This document shows, piece after piece, positions 37,801-51,700 of a stretch of DNA of 64,000 nt. The notes below the pieces were generated by a model. It searched no databases. It saw only the letters and a list, made by a program, of their open reading frames with translations, and was not told where the DNA came from. The translations under genes and the position numbers were made by a program. Each line of letters opens with the position of its first letter. Positions within the stretch are counted from its first letter, which is position 1. The stretch is from Vanessa cardui (taxonomy: Eukaryota > Arthropoda > Insecta > Lepidoptera > Nymphalidae): positions 12,531,501 to 12,595,500 of the forward strand of contig NC_061130.1 in assembly GCF_905220365.1 (NCBI RefSeq). The letters are read 5' to 3'.

Positions 37801-40800
37801 TTAAGAGTATTCTTGTTTCACGCCCAGTGCTAGCAATTTACAATCCACTATTTTTAACGGAACTCCACACTAATGCAAGCCAAATAGGAATAGGAGGAAT
37901 TCTCCTACAACGACCAAATAAAGAAACTCCTCTTCGAGCTGTAGCATACTTTAGTAGACAAACAATCACTGAAGAACAACATTTTCATTCATTTGAGTTG
38001 GAAACGTTAGCAGTAGTTATGTCTTTAAATCGATTTCGTGCACACCTTCTAGGTATAGAATTTAAAATAATGACAGATTGTCATGCAGTAAGGCAAACTT
38101 GGGCAAAGCGTGATTTGGTGCCTAGAATAGCAAGGTGGTGGTTGCAAGCCCAAGAATTTAACTTTGATATTGAATATCGACCCGGAACGCAAATGTTACA
38201 TGCAGATGCATTACGTTGGAATCCATTGGTAAATAAAGATTCGAGTCAAAACGATAATTCATTAAACATTTTCAAAATAAGTATAAATAATAAAATTACT
38301 AATAATAATCTAGAAAGTATACAATTCACCGATCCCAATCTCTACAACATTAAATGTATACTTGATAATAACTGCTCCGAAGCTAAAGATATAAAAAATA
38401 AATATGTTTTAAAAAATGGTAAGATATATCGTAAAATCGACAACGAACTCCGGTGGGCCGTACCTCATAATGCAAGATGGAAGATATGTCATATGGCACA
38501 TGATGAATCTGGACACTTCTCACTGGAAAAAAACCCTTGATAAACTAAAACGTACTTACTGGTTCCCACGTATGAATCAGTTTGTAAAAAAGTATGTTAA
38601 GGCATGCATACCATGTGCATATGCGAAAGAAACCAGTGGACGCAAGGAGGGTTTTCTTCATCCAATACCTAAGACACCTATTCCTTTCTATTGTATTTAT
38701 ATTGACCACTTGGGACCTTTTACTAAAAGTAAAAATGGGAACACTTATATTTTGGGTATAATTGACGGCTATACAAAATTCATCATCCTTAAGGCTGTAC
38801 GCAATACAAAAAGTCGAACCACAATAAATGTATTACGGGATGTGTTTGGTCTATTTGGCGCGCCAAAATTACTTATATCGGACCGGGGTACAAGCTTTAC
38901 ATCAGCAGAATTCGAAGAATTCGCTCGAATGCAAGAAATTAAGCACATTAAGAACGCCGTGGCAACACCAAGAGCCAATAGACAGATAGAGCGCTATAAC
39001 CGATCCATCTTAGCATCCCTGACAGCACTTACCAATGGAGACGAAAAAAATTGGGATACACATGTAAACACGGTGCAGTGGAGCCTAAATAACACCTTAA
39101 ACAAGGGTATTGGAAAAACTCAATCAGAAGTCATATTTTGTAAGCAGACGATAAGTCCTAATGAAGCTCATATTCATGACCTCATGCTTGATCCAAAACT
39201 ACCTAGTGTAGATCAAATAGCGGAAATTCGCGAAGCAGTAACACAGCACATTCAAGAAAAACAAAACGACATGACAGCAAGGTTTAACAAAACTAGATGC
39301 CGCGCAAAGACTTACAAAGAAAATTATTTAGTCCTAGTAAAAAAACAAGTCAACAATCCAGGTGATAGTAACAAGTTATTACCACGCTATAGTGGTCCAT
39401 ATCGAGTGTCTAAAGTCCTCGAAAATGATCGATATGAGGTGAGCAGCATTGAAGGATTTTCCAAAAGAAAATATGTTAATATTTACGCAGCAGATAAAAT
39501 GAAGCCATGGATAACTTTCTCAGTCCCTGACAGTGTAGAGGAAAATAAGCAAAGCTCTAGTAGTCATTCGGAAAATTCGGATACAGAACCAAATTATTTA
39601 ATTAATTATTTTTTTTTATCGAAGATGAATTATCCACATATCCATAAAATCGGTATCTACGTAAACCAGCTAAAATAGTGTTTCTCCAATGGGGAGACAC
39701 GTAGTACTAAGACGAGTCGTGCGAAGGAGTAATTCTAGCTGACCAATACTTTAGTTTACTCAAGTGTCAAGAATACAGTGTGATTAATTATTAAACATGT
39801 TAGATATTGCAAATAGATGGCAGTAGTTTACGGTTAAAAGAAGTGCTAAGTTACACTAATAGATGGCAGCAGTGGGTAACAAAGTGGCGTTAGTAGTCAA
39901 TAGTTTTGACAGTTGAAAATTAGAAATATGAAGACAACATTACAAGGCGGCATTACGGAGAAAAACGTGAACGAAGAAGGACCTACAATTAAAGTAGTAG
40001 TCCGTTGTTTGAAGCATATTGTAGTTATTTATAATTATTGCTAAAAGTATTTATTTACATGTAAAAGATTAAAGACAAATAAAGAGGAAAAGGAACAAGT
40101 GTTTTTATTAAACATGACAATGGAAACTTGAATTAAACGGTCGGAAATATTCATTTAGAATTTAAAAGAATCGTTAAAGCGGATATTACAAAAGTAATAA
40201 CTTTTTAGTTTAGGATTGCACACCTTGGGATACGTATAAGATAATCGCTTCGAGGCCGTTTCAAATAACGAAAATACATATAAGGGTGATGGGCTTTTCA
40301 AATTAAGCAATTTGATTCATCTAAAATAGAGTTTAATTTTTTTAGTAACAAATAAATTTTACAATTAAAAAAAATACAATAATAAAAGCTGAGTATTACA
40401 AACCTAAAATAGAGAATCGACAATTGCAATGTTCTTTGCTTTAATTTTTAAACAACAGACCAAATGAACATTAATTAATAAAAAAAAATACTTTTATAAC
40501 ATGAATGTCTTAAATCAATATTTTAAAATTAACTGACACTTCTTATGTCATTAAAAAAAATATAATATCTTTTTTCCTGAGTCAACCTCCTTCGACTCAA
40601 CTACTAATTACTAACTACTAATACAAAGCTTACATACATTTATTGTTCTCTTCACAAGTTTGAGGTGTATATTTCCGAACCGATGGTAGATTTATGACTA
40701 TTAATAAAGAAGTGTAGCTCCTCTATATTGAATAAATAATTATAAATAACTGATAGTGATCCATCCTGGATTCAGAATGGTGCAAATTATTAAGAAAATT

Positions 40801-43800
40801 ATGTGATATAAATATGATAACGCAAATGGTAACAATCATTGTATATACACGACAAGAAAGGTAAACTAATAACACACAGCTTCCGGCTTCGCAAAAGTTA
40901 ACATAACCTCATTCGATATTTTTTTGTAATAAGATTCAGCAGTTTTTTTTTTTTAATTTGACCTAATATAAATTTTAGTGCTCATGTCCAAAAATATTTT
41001 TCGAAGATTATATTGAAGATACAAATCGTGGATTTCGTATTTTTTAACGAAGATGAAAATGACCAAGAAATTGCTTTTTTGATCCCACTTGAATGAAAAA
41101 TATTTTGACTAGATTTATTCTATAACCTAGCACTCAAAAATGATGTACCATTACTTTCAACGTTAGTTCCGGTTCTGGAAATTAACTCCTACAAAATTTA
41201 CTTCTTTTTATTAGTGTAAATACAATACTAAGTAAAAAGTATAGCATAAGATCCGTTAGTCCCATACCTCCAAAATTTCCACAAATTTTATTTTCAAGGA
41301 CAAATCGAGGAAAAGTCTCTATGTTTTCGCTTTTATTTCGATAAATATTGCGACTCGACAAATATTTTTTCCACGAAGTTGTAGGTACTAAATAGATAAA
41401 CATTTTTGTTGTTCAATACATTTTTATCGATAATAATGTCCAAATTATTGGAATTTGGTGATATATCCATATTTTTGAGCTGCTTAAATGCAATGAATAT
41501 TTCCCAGAAGTGACTGAATCTACATGAAAATTATATTGAACAAAAAATCGGCCTATAATTTTTTTTATCAACACATTTATGTTAGATGGCCCAGTGGTTA
41601 GAACGCGTGCATCTTAACCGATGATTCCGGGTTCAAACCCAGGCAAGCACCGTTGATTCATGTGCTTAATTTGTCTTTATAATTCATCTCGTGCTCAGCG
41701 GTGAAGGAAAACATCGTGAGGAAACCTGCATGTGACAAATTTCATAGAAATTCTGCTACATGTGTATTCCACCAACCCGCATTGGAACAGCGTGGTGGAA
41801 TATGTTCCAAAACCTTCTCCTCAAAAGGAGAGGAGGCCTTTAGCCCAGCAGTGGGAATTTACAGGCTGATGTTGTTGTTGTTGTAATAAATGAGAACAAT
41901 GTTAATGATTTATTTCTAAAATGGAATATAATGTATGAGCTATGATAACCATGATATATGATATTATGATACATGAACTAAACGGAAGTAAGCCCAAACT
42001 GGTTTGAAACATTGGACGGCATAAATTTTCTAGCAAAACCAAGTGTTATGATATAGCAGTACGTGAAAGTTTCGAGAATTAAAAAAAAAAGAAAAAACAG
42101 CGGCTTCTTAAGAAGAAGTATATTCTGGCATTAAAAGATTACTAAGTTTAGTAGAGAAAGTAAAGTAAGTAGCTCTGGATTAAAATATTCATTAACAGGT
42201 AAGAAGAGAATTCCTGAATAATTTTAGCTTTATATTACTTTTATAGAAATCATAAGGATCGAAGAAATCAACAAAATCATGCGAAGTAATATCTACGGGA
42301 AGCTCTAAGTCAAGCAGATAGTGAAGCACAACAAAAAACTTTGCCCTTACTTAACCAAGAACAATAACATCATAATTAAATAAAGTAAAGTGATAAAACT
42401 TATCCAGTAAAAATATAATATTGGTGTTGAAAATTTTAAAAATTAAAAACCCGTTAAATCAGGAAATATCCCATTTTCAAAAACTCATATAACTGTAATA
42501 GTGTGTTAAAGATTAATAATCAGTACCGTAAGCCGCGAAGCGCATATAAAGCACACTCAAAGCTTTCGCGATTAAATGTGAGTAGGGAAACATAAATAAA
42601 AAGCTTTATGTTAATTTCATCAAAAAGGAAAGATGAATATGTTTGTGCTAAAATTTTAAAAATAATATTTTAAGTAAGACTATTATACACGACTACATTT
42701 CACGAGTTTAATCCACAGCGCTTCACTGCGGATTGGTGAATATACATGAGGCTTTCATACGACTCATACAAGTTACCTTACTATGTTTTCTTTATTATTC
42801 TTATGACCGAAAACGAGATTAATTATACACTAGTGGGTCGCCTCGCGTCGTATATTCAAAATATTTTTTAGGTATTTCCAAACTTATGACAGGTTTTGTT
42901 TTGATTTCTTTTCATCGTAAACTGATGAAACCTTTATGGAATGAAATTTTTAATGTCAAATACATTAGTTCTCTATAACTGGCCAGTATTTTTTTTACAC
43001 ACGCCATTTTTTTTAAATTGATATAATTTAATAAATTGCAATCAAGGAACCTCTTTCATTTTCTGCACATCACACACGGCTGGAGTTCTTCAAAATGAGC
43101 CCATAATCGATCTTCTACGTGCATCTATCGTCCTATAATCACGGGGGCAAAAATCAGCTTTCACAGTTAATATATAAAATATAACAAAATTTAGGCATGA
43201 AAAGTGCGCTTAGTGGTGTTTAGTGGAGCTTATACAAATTTTACAGATCCAGCTGCTAATTTTCTAGAATGTCATGGCTTAAATGTTATTTTTATACAAA
43301 TCATTGATTTCGAGCTCGACAAAGAACAAATGTAAGATTTCTTCATATATATATATGACAAATATTTAACAATAATTTCATTTAGGTAACATATACCAAT
43401 ATTGTTAACAATCAATAAATTAATCTGTTTATTACGTTCCACACTTCCTCTTTGAGTGGAATCTTGATAACTCACCTGAGAACAATAACTCTCAATGGAG
43501 ATAAAACAGTATATTGACCATAATTAGTAAGTTTGTTCTAACTTAGGCCAATATTCAAAATTGGAACGAGCAATTCAAATACAGAACTCATCGATCAGAT
43601 CACCTCCAATCAAACGATTAACTCCATGATGCAACATAGATTAAGTGGATTTAATTTATCAATAGTTTGTTTGAAAGTGTCACCATAACCTGACCACAGA
43701 TAAACTCATATATATTAGGGTGAACATCTGAGCTGGTGTCATGTTATGGAACTTCACGAAAAGCGTTTCCATGTTAGCACTTACATAAAGTTTGCGCCGG

Positions 43801-45748
43801 CGCGTCGTTACGTCATTCGATACAATTACCACATACCGCAATATACGATGCCACATTTGAAACCGATGGTTCGAATGAGAACTGATATTTAAAAATCAAG
43901 TAATAACATGCCCATGTCAGCACTTATGACGTAATAATAACAGGCTCGGAACTATATCTCTTCTATTAATAAATATTCATGATTGCTTCAGTTGTCTTAC
44001 AATTTGATCGAACAGTATTCAGTTCACTGACGTCTTACCACAAATACATCACACCACCATCACAATTTTAAGACAATCGTGTATCCGAATTTTGAATAAG
44101 CATGTTTTGACATTCGAATGTTGAATTAAAAGTTAGTATGTCAATGGCCTAGGAAGTCAAAATAAATAATTTTGCTACGAAGTGTTGGGTAAAATAATGA
44201 GAAGTGATTAATTACAGTATATAAAATTCAGTAATTGAATTTAAAAAATGGTTTTTTTGTTGTGACTATCTTCGTTGCACGCATAATTTATATATATGTA
44301 CGCAACGTACTATATAGAAATACTTCAATTTTTTTACTTCTGTTTAAAAAAAATAAGTGAGCCAGCGTAATGATCATGTGGGCCTGACCGATTTCGGCGC
44401 CAATTTTATGAGCGGTAGTAATAAACCTAAGGCTTAATTAGCAGTCCGCCAATCTAGTACAAATAATAAATGATTATGTACATCACAGCTGAGTAAATGA
44501 TCATAACATCGGTTATCTAGCTGTCTAATTGCTGTTTGTACTTGCCTTCACTATGTAACAGAACTAGAATTACTAGATTTTATCTTTATATACAATCATG
44601 ACTCCTAATGACGGCCGCCTCGAGAATGTCCGTTTAGGTCGCACCTCGACACTCATTGGAACAGCATGATGGAATAAACTCCTAACCAAACGCCTTTGTT
44701 AAACAGTGAAACATTTGATCAGTTTTTATGTACTTGCTTAGCTATGTCGACAAGACCGTAAATAAATTGGAAAAGACAATATATACTTATGGGTTATATA
44801 CCAGGATTTTTCAGAAACATTTAAACTACATATAACAATAAATACGAGACGATACTTAAACAGATGATTGAACATACTATTCATTCGAAAATTGAAATAT
44901 TATATAAATATATTATTGCTTGCATTAAACTACCAGATGGGTTCATAGGAAGTGTATTAATTATTTTAGTACTTTCATCGTATATAATACATATTTCATA
45001 CCTCTATATATTATATCACTTGTTTACTTTGAATGTCGGATAACCGTCTAAATAATTGCAATAAAATTATCTGTTCAATGAGAGTTGAAGAGAGCAGAGA
45101 CGGCCCAGTGGTTAGAACGCGTGCATCTTAACCGATGATTGCAGGTTCAAACCCAGGCAAGTACCGCTGATTCATGTGTTTAATTTGTCTTTATAATTAA
45201 TCTCGTGCTCAGCGGTGAAGGAAAACATCGTGAGGAAACCTACATGTGACAAATTTCATAGAAATTCTGCCACATGTGTATTACATTTTATTGATTTAAT
45301 TTTTAAATAAAAGCGTTCATACATACGAGTATATGTGTTACAAAGAAAATTTATGGTAACTAGCTACGAAGATTTAGAGGGCCATCCATCTCAATGAAAA
45401 GTGAAAACATTGAATTTGCTGTAGAATTTATCTGTTATTATTCATTCAGGCAAATGTATTTACAGAGAAAATAATTTCGTTGTCTTTTCAAACATTGAAT
45501 TAGTATAAATTAATTTTATGTACCTCGAAAACTTCAACTCTCAACAACAGCTTGAAAATTCCCAATGCTGGGCTTAAGGCCTCCGCTCCCTTTAAGGAGA
45601 AGGTTGGAACATATTCCACCACGCTGTTCCAATGCGGGTTGGTGGAATGCACATGTGGCAGAATTTCGTTGAAATTAGACACATGCAGGTTTCCTCACGA
45701 TGTTTTCCTCACCGCCGAGCACGAGATAAATTATAAACACAAATTCAG

Positions 45749-45780
<32 letters not shown>

Positions 45781-48700
45781 ATAACTCCTTAATAGAAGAG
45801 GAGACCTTATCCCAGCGATGGGAAATTTACAGGCTGTTACTCATAATGGATAAATATATAAAATTAAGTGAATTTACGTAATTAAAAACTATATACATCC
45901 AGTCATATTTCAACAGTAAACTTACTGTAATTTTATATACATCTCCAATAAAGATCAGTCCGTCACTAACAGAAAAGCATTTCAATAGCACCATACATCA
46001 CCAATACACCACCAACCTTAGGAGCTACGACGTTTTGTACTTGTGCATATAGTTACACTGGCTTGCTCCCCCTTCAAACCGGAACACGAAAATGAAATAA
46101 AAAAGGTCATAAAATTCAATGTAATATCTTTGTTTTAGGGACGTTGTGTCTTCGAAACGTGTACATGGTTATACCAGAAGCAGTCGAGCGAGGAAAGACA
46201 GCGGTCATCAAGTGCATGTACGACTTAGAGAACGAAGAGCTGTATCAAGTGAAGTGGTACCGAGGCGATCGGGAATTCTGTCGGTATTCGCCCAAAGATG
46301 TCCCACCGCTCAAAGTATTTCCCATACGTGGAATAGAAGTGGATGTAAGTATTCCATACATAATTATATTTACTTGTTATTCAAAAGCACACGTAGATAA
46401 TTTACAAGCAAATAGAGCAATTAGTGATATTTATTCGTAAGTACACTGCACATTGCATCGAGCGTAGTGATTCGACGTAATATCTAAATAAGGTATGCTA
46501 ACATGTGTTTGTCAATATTGTACACGCTTGTGAAGGGTATTATAGAAAATTATGATGTATACATAGTGAATGAAAAATAGATTGTCAGCTATAAAATGGC
46601 CTTGATATATTATTGTTTTAAACAATCCAATGCTTGAAATTTCAAACGAAATTAAAATTTCTTAAGCACAGATTAGCAAAAAAGACGTATGTCAAATTAA
46701 AGCATAAAAACTAATCACCTTAATACCCACCGGCATTAAAATTCGTAATAATAGAAATTTAATCATCGCGACAAACGTTAATCATAAAATATTTGCTTTT
46801 ATCAATAAATAACCAAACCTAACCTAACCCTTTAGACGAATTTGCACTTACACACTTATGTGGCAACTGCACAAGATAATAGTGCGCAGGTGTGTACAGA
46901 GGCTTTCTATTCAGACTTTTAACACAACGAGACGGCAAACCTAACACGCTGATTACTTACAGACACCGGACTGCTACTGAAAATTACAGTACAACCCTAT
47001 AATTAATACTAGCGAATGGTATTTATGTATTTAATTTTACATCATCCACGCGTTTAAAACTTTTATTTTACTGAACATCAGCAGATTTCGAGCTAGTCGT
47101 GAACTTCGTAGACGTAGCCCACGCTGACTTTAATTTTTTTTATTAATATGTAATTTGTATATGATATAAATAAGTATTAATCTAAGTAAGACATACCACC
47201 AAGAGCCGCTCGACCCCCACCCTCTTAAGCGCGATCAACAACTACCACAATTATATTTATATTAGCTATTTAATCAAAACTTTACTGCAATCCAGCGGCC
47301 CTCTTCAACGCGCTAATAGCAAAGGGCTTAAACATAGAACCTTTGGCTCTCTGTCCGTAACTTGCTACTAGATTATGAGGTGGTCATTACAACGACTATT
47401 AGTAACAGGGTAATATCGTAAGTATTATTTACGTAATTAAAACGACTCGATCATTCACCCGACAACTCGTACAAGCACATTCTCTGTTTACAAAGCGACA
47501 TGTCTCTACAAATGTTTACACACATGATTGATAGAAAGTTCAATCAAACTATCAATCATTATGTAAATATAATATATTTGTTGTTATTTGATAATACTAG
47601 ATTTAAAGAAAGCGTTATACCGTATTTCTTTTGTTATTTGATTATTTTATATAGATACATGTATCAATTGCAAGAATATGACTTTTAATCTTTATCATTT
47701 AGGAAAATACTTAGGCTTAACACAATAGTAATATGATGAATACAATTCTAAGTATTACTTTTTGGCGGTAGAATAAATGATGAGATGGTAGGTACTAACA
47801 GGGATTTACACGAAGCCGTAGCAAGTCATTTAAGTATAAGCACGATATTAAGAGACATTTCTATCATGACTTCACGTACCGTTGAATTGTTGTTAGACTT
47901 AGTGTCCAACTCAGTGACGTTTAATGGGTACTTAAACGTAAAAAGGTCCTCAGTATATATTTAATACGTCAAAACTATTCTTCGTAGCACTTTAAGTAAG
48001 TGTTAAATGACTCTAAAGCCAATTCGTACATTTGGTAATTCAATTCTTAAAATTTTCCTTTTATCATTTTTATATTTAAATAATAAATAAATATTGGACA
48101 ACGAAACATACAATATCTTATCCAAATTACTCTGATCTCAATGTAAGTAGCTAAACCACTTGTAATATGGAAAATGAGAAGTAATGACGGTACCAAACAA
48201 ACACCCAGACCCAAGACAACATAGAACCTAATAAACCTTTTCTGCATACTCAACAGGGAATCGAACCCGGGACCTCGGAGAGTTAGACAATTTTTATTTA
48301 ATAATGTGTATTTATAAACGAATACAATTCCTGGTTATTATTTATTCTATTCACGTAACGCCGTCGAGCTGTTACCGCATACTAAAGGAGATCGCAACGT
48401 CATTGAATTAAAATAACAGACCTTTTTCCTATTATCGTAACTCCGTAAACATATTTTCAGTACCTTTGATTTATCTTCTCAACAATAGACTCAAAATTCT
48501 TAGAGCATAACGTCCTTTAACGCATACAAGATATCCTCCTTTTTATAACAACAATTGTAGAATCTTTTTTATTAATATAACTATGAAATGTTAGTTATTT
48601 AAAATACAATACAATGTAGTACAAATCATCACCATAATCAGCCTGTATAAGTCATGTTGGACTTAGGTCTTCCCCAAGTCATTGCCACTGAACCCGAACT

Positions 48701-51700
48701 TCGGCCTTTCACATCCATTATCTACCAGCAGCCTTCCCTGCATCATATGTAGATACACCGTCCTATATTATGCGTGCCGGTTCGCGGTCTCCACTCTAGA
48801 ACCATATTGACCCAAAGGCTTTCAGATCTTCTATAGTGTGATCAGCCCACAGCCTCTTCAGCGAACTAATCCTCTAAGATATTTCGACCACCTCGTTCTC
48901 TGTCGGATCATCTCGATGTAATACAATTTAATTATCGATAAAAGAAATATGAATTACAATCTGTATACATGAAAGATTTTAGAGAATAGTGCATTTCAGT
49001 TATTACAATCTGCGACTTTTTATTAACAACAAAGTTTTTGTTCGCTACTAATAATAGAAAAATATTAGTACCAGTTGTCTGATTAACTATTTGACTGAAA
49101 CTTTTTATTGAAAAATGGCATGGTTAATCATGAATTTGATTATAAATGTTCAAGTAAAAGAGTTAAAAAGTATAAGAAACATTTAACAAAAACGTCAAAT
49201 GAAGTACACGGTTTTGTTTGCTATAAGCTAAGAAATAGTGGAAATAAAGTTTGATTTTTTCGAAGAACTTATAACTAAAACAATAATCTCTAAATGTCAT
49301 TGACAGTTTTCACAGCGATATACTTTTATATACAAGAAGTTATCGCCGGCGTCGCCTCACGTACAGCGCTTTAGGTTAGGCATAAATTATTATGCTCTAC
49401 TTATATGGAAGTACTTTCCATGGAGTTCAAACTTGCTTCTTAACAAATTTGGTTATGTGGTTTTACCGTGACAAGGCAACAGACAAATGGACAGACAGAA
49501 AATTAAATATTAGCATAAATAAACGATCGAAGTATTAACTGAACAACAACTGACTCGGTGGTAGAATATAACTGGAGTCATCACTCTGTACACAGTCAAC
49601 CGATAAACCCGTAGGCTACTTACTTACCAAGACGGACTCAAAGTCCATCTCCCATCAACTGCGTTAAATACCTCCCACATTGCAACTCTTTGAGTTTCTT
49701 TACTACTTTGATGATTAATACAATAATGTTGGGTATTCCGCCAGCTAGGATTTAGAATGACAGCATGTTTACCATGAATTGTCATCAAAACTAAACATGC
49801 ATACAAATTAATTTTCAAGCTTTATAAATCCGCCTAAATGAATTAAGAGGGACGTCACATTATTTTTCAAGTTATTCTTTTCATGTCATTTTATTTGGAA
49901 CCCATAATGTAGTTAATGCATTAAAAATATTTGTTCCACCATCTTGGGTAAACCGCCATGTTGAATTTAGAACTACGTCACAAGGTTAATCGTGCATTGA
50001 CATTCAAACTCAAAAAGGTTAAAGATATCTATTTGAAAATCTTGATCGTTTTTTCATTACATTGTATTATCTTCACTGAAATCATCTAACTTCTATACAT
50101 AACTTTACTACTATAAATCAGATACATATCATTATTTACAACTTACAAATGTTATAATAAATCATTACGTATTTATAAAAAACAATAGCTGTAACCGCTT
50201 CACTGAGCATTAAATTAAAAAAAAAAACGGAATTAAAAAATATTTATAGCCAATTCATCTCACCACAGCTTCAGATCGATACGTTCAGTAGTTTTTACAT
50301 GATTGACGTTCAAAGAAAATATGTAATCATTATAGAAACAAATAAACATAGAATACAGTTTCATTTTTCTTTTCATAGTTTGAAAAAGTGTCTTATAGAA
50401 CTTGTCTATAATATAATCTTACAAAATGATGCATATTTTGGTTTTCTTCTATGATTTAGTAACCAAATCGAAGGGCCAGTCTTTTATTCCATACTTCAAG
50501 CAAACAACCTTCCACTGTCCCAAACTAGCAAATCTTAACCCAAACATTTTTTTTATTATTATTAATATATCAGTAGAATATTTTGTATCCCTTAGTTTCT
50601 GGTTCAATCCTCGGTTTTAGAGCGGAAAAATACTAACCCTTTGTGGCGGAAAATTCTCAATCATAGCGTTTAACTTTTGGTTATGTTAGATTTATTTCCG
50701 GATTATGGGGCAGAGGGGATGGAAAATCCAAAACAAATAGGAAGTCTCCTTTTATATGAACAGCGTGACTGAACTTGATCAGTTGTCCATATTCAAATTT
50801 AAAAAGTAAGTATTATACATTATACATTACACAAGAAAGTCCCTTAAAGGACACATGATCCTGGAAGGGTTCCTAATATAAGCGTCACGATTAGGCGACT
50901 AAGTGCAAAGAGGACATGAATTCTGAAATGTAGTTCTATAGTTTGATTTATTTGATTGGTTGTTATTCTTTATTTTATTTTTTCATAGAGTTTTTTTTTC
51001 ATAACAATTATATACATCAAGGTCTTAATTATATTAGAAATAAAAATTTTAAATAATTACTGTACAAAATAAAGACCGTGTGGAATGGTCGCAAGAAGGC
51101 TAGCTGCATTTCCCCCACATTGCTACCTTAATCACTTAGAAGAGCTTAGAAGAGCTTAGAAGAGCTTTACAGCTGTAAAACAAGAGAGTACACGTGACTA
51201 TTAATATTGAAGAAAGAATATAAAAGTAGACTAGAATGAATGAAGTTATATGATGCGACGTGTTTAAAAAGTCGTAACTTTATTGGTATTATAATAAAAC
51301 TATTCAATTAAATTATGTAAAACGAGACTTCGTTATTTAACACAATAACATTTACAGCCTGTAAGTTTCCTACTGCTAGGCTAAGATCGCCTCTCCCTTT
51401 AAGGAGGATATTCCACCACGCTGTTCCAATGCAATTTAGTAAATTCACATGTGGCAGAATTTCGTTGAAATTAGACACACGCAGGTTTCTTACACGACGT
51501 TTGCCTTCGCCGAGCACGAAATGAAACATATGAAAATTCAGTGGTGCTTGCCTAGATTTGAACCCATTACATTGGTTAGCTTCAGTTCGGTATGTAGTTA
51601 AAGAGACCCAGTATGAAAGTAGGTATACAATAGCATTCGGTTTTTAATAGACATCATCTAAATACGTTTATCACTGTGAATACAATATATTAAATAGATG

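Larger units (their letters stand above)
33975..40110 (+). mobile_element. Ty3/Gypsy LTR retrotransposon, recent but coding-defective
   Basis: Two 466-bp direct repeats (33975-34440 and 39645-40110) differ at only two bases. Between them lie a leader with a hairpin tandem array, gag, protease, RT, RNase H and integrase, in the Ty3/Gypsy order. No env is seen. The gag frame is broken by two shifts and a TAG; the RT has lost its N-terminal part; catalytic residues are changed; a shift separates RNase H from integrase. The ends are not TG...CA and no matching target-site duplication was found next to the repeats. Confidence 0.9.
40111..45091. other. no gene seen (beat intron 1)
   Basis: AT-rich DNA around the SINE at 41584 and repeat D at 42925; no coding frames. 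Confidence 0.5.

Noticed and set aside
39530..39644. An env gene after integrase in the LTR element
   Set aside because: The integrase frame runs directly into the 3' repeat; there is no space for env.
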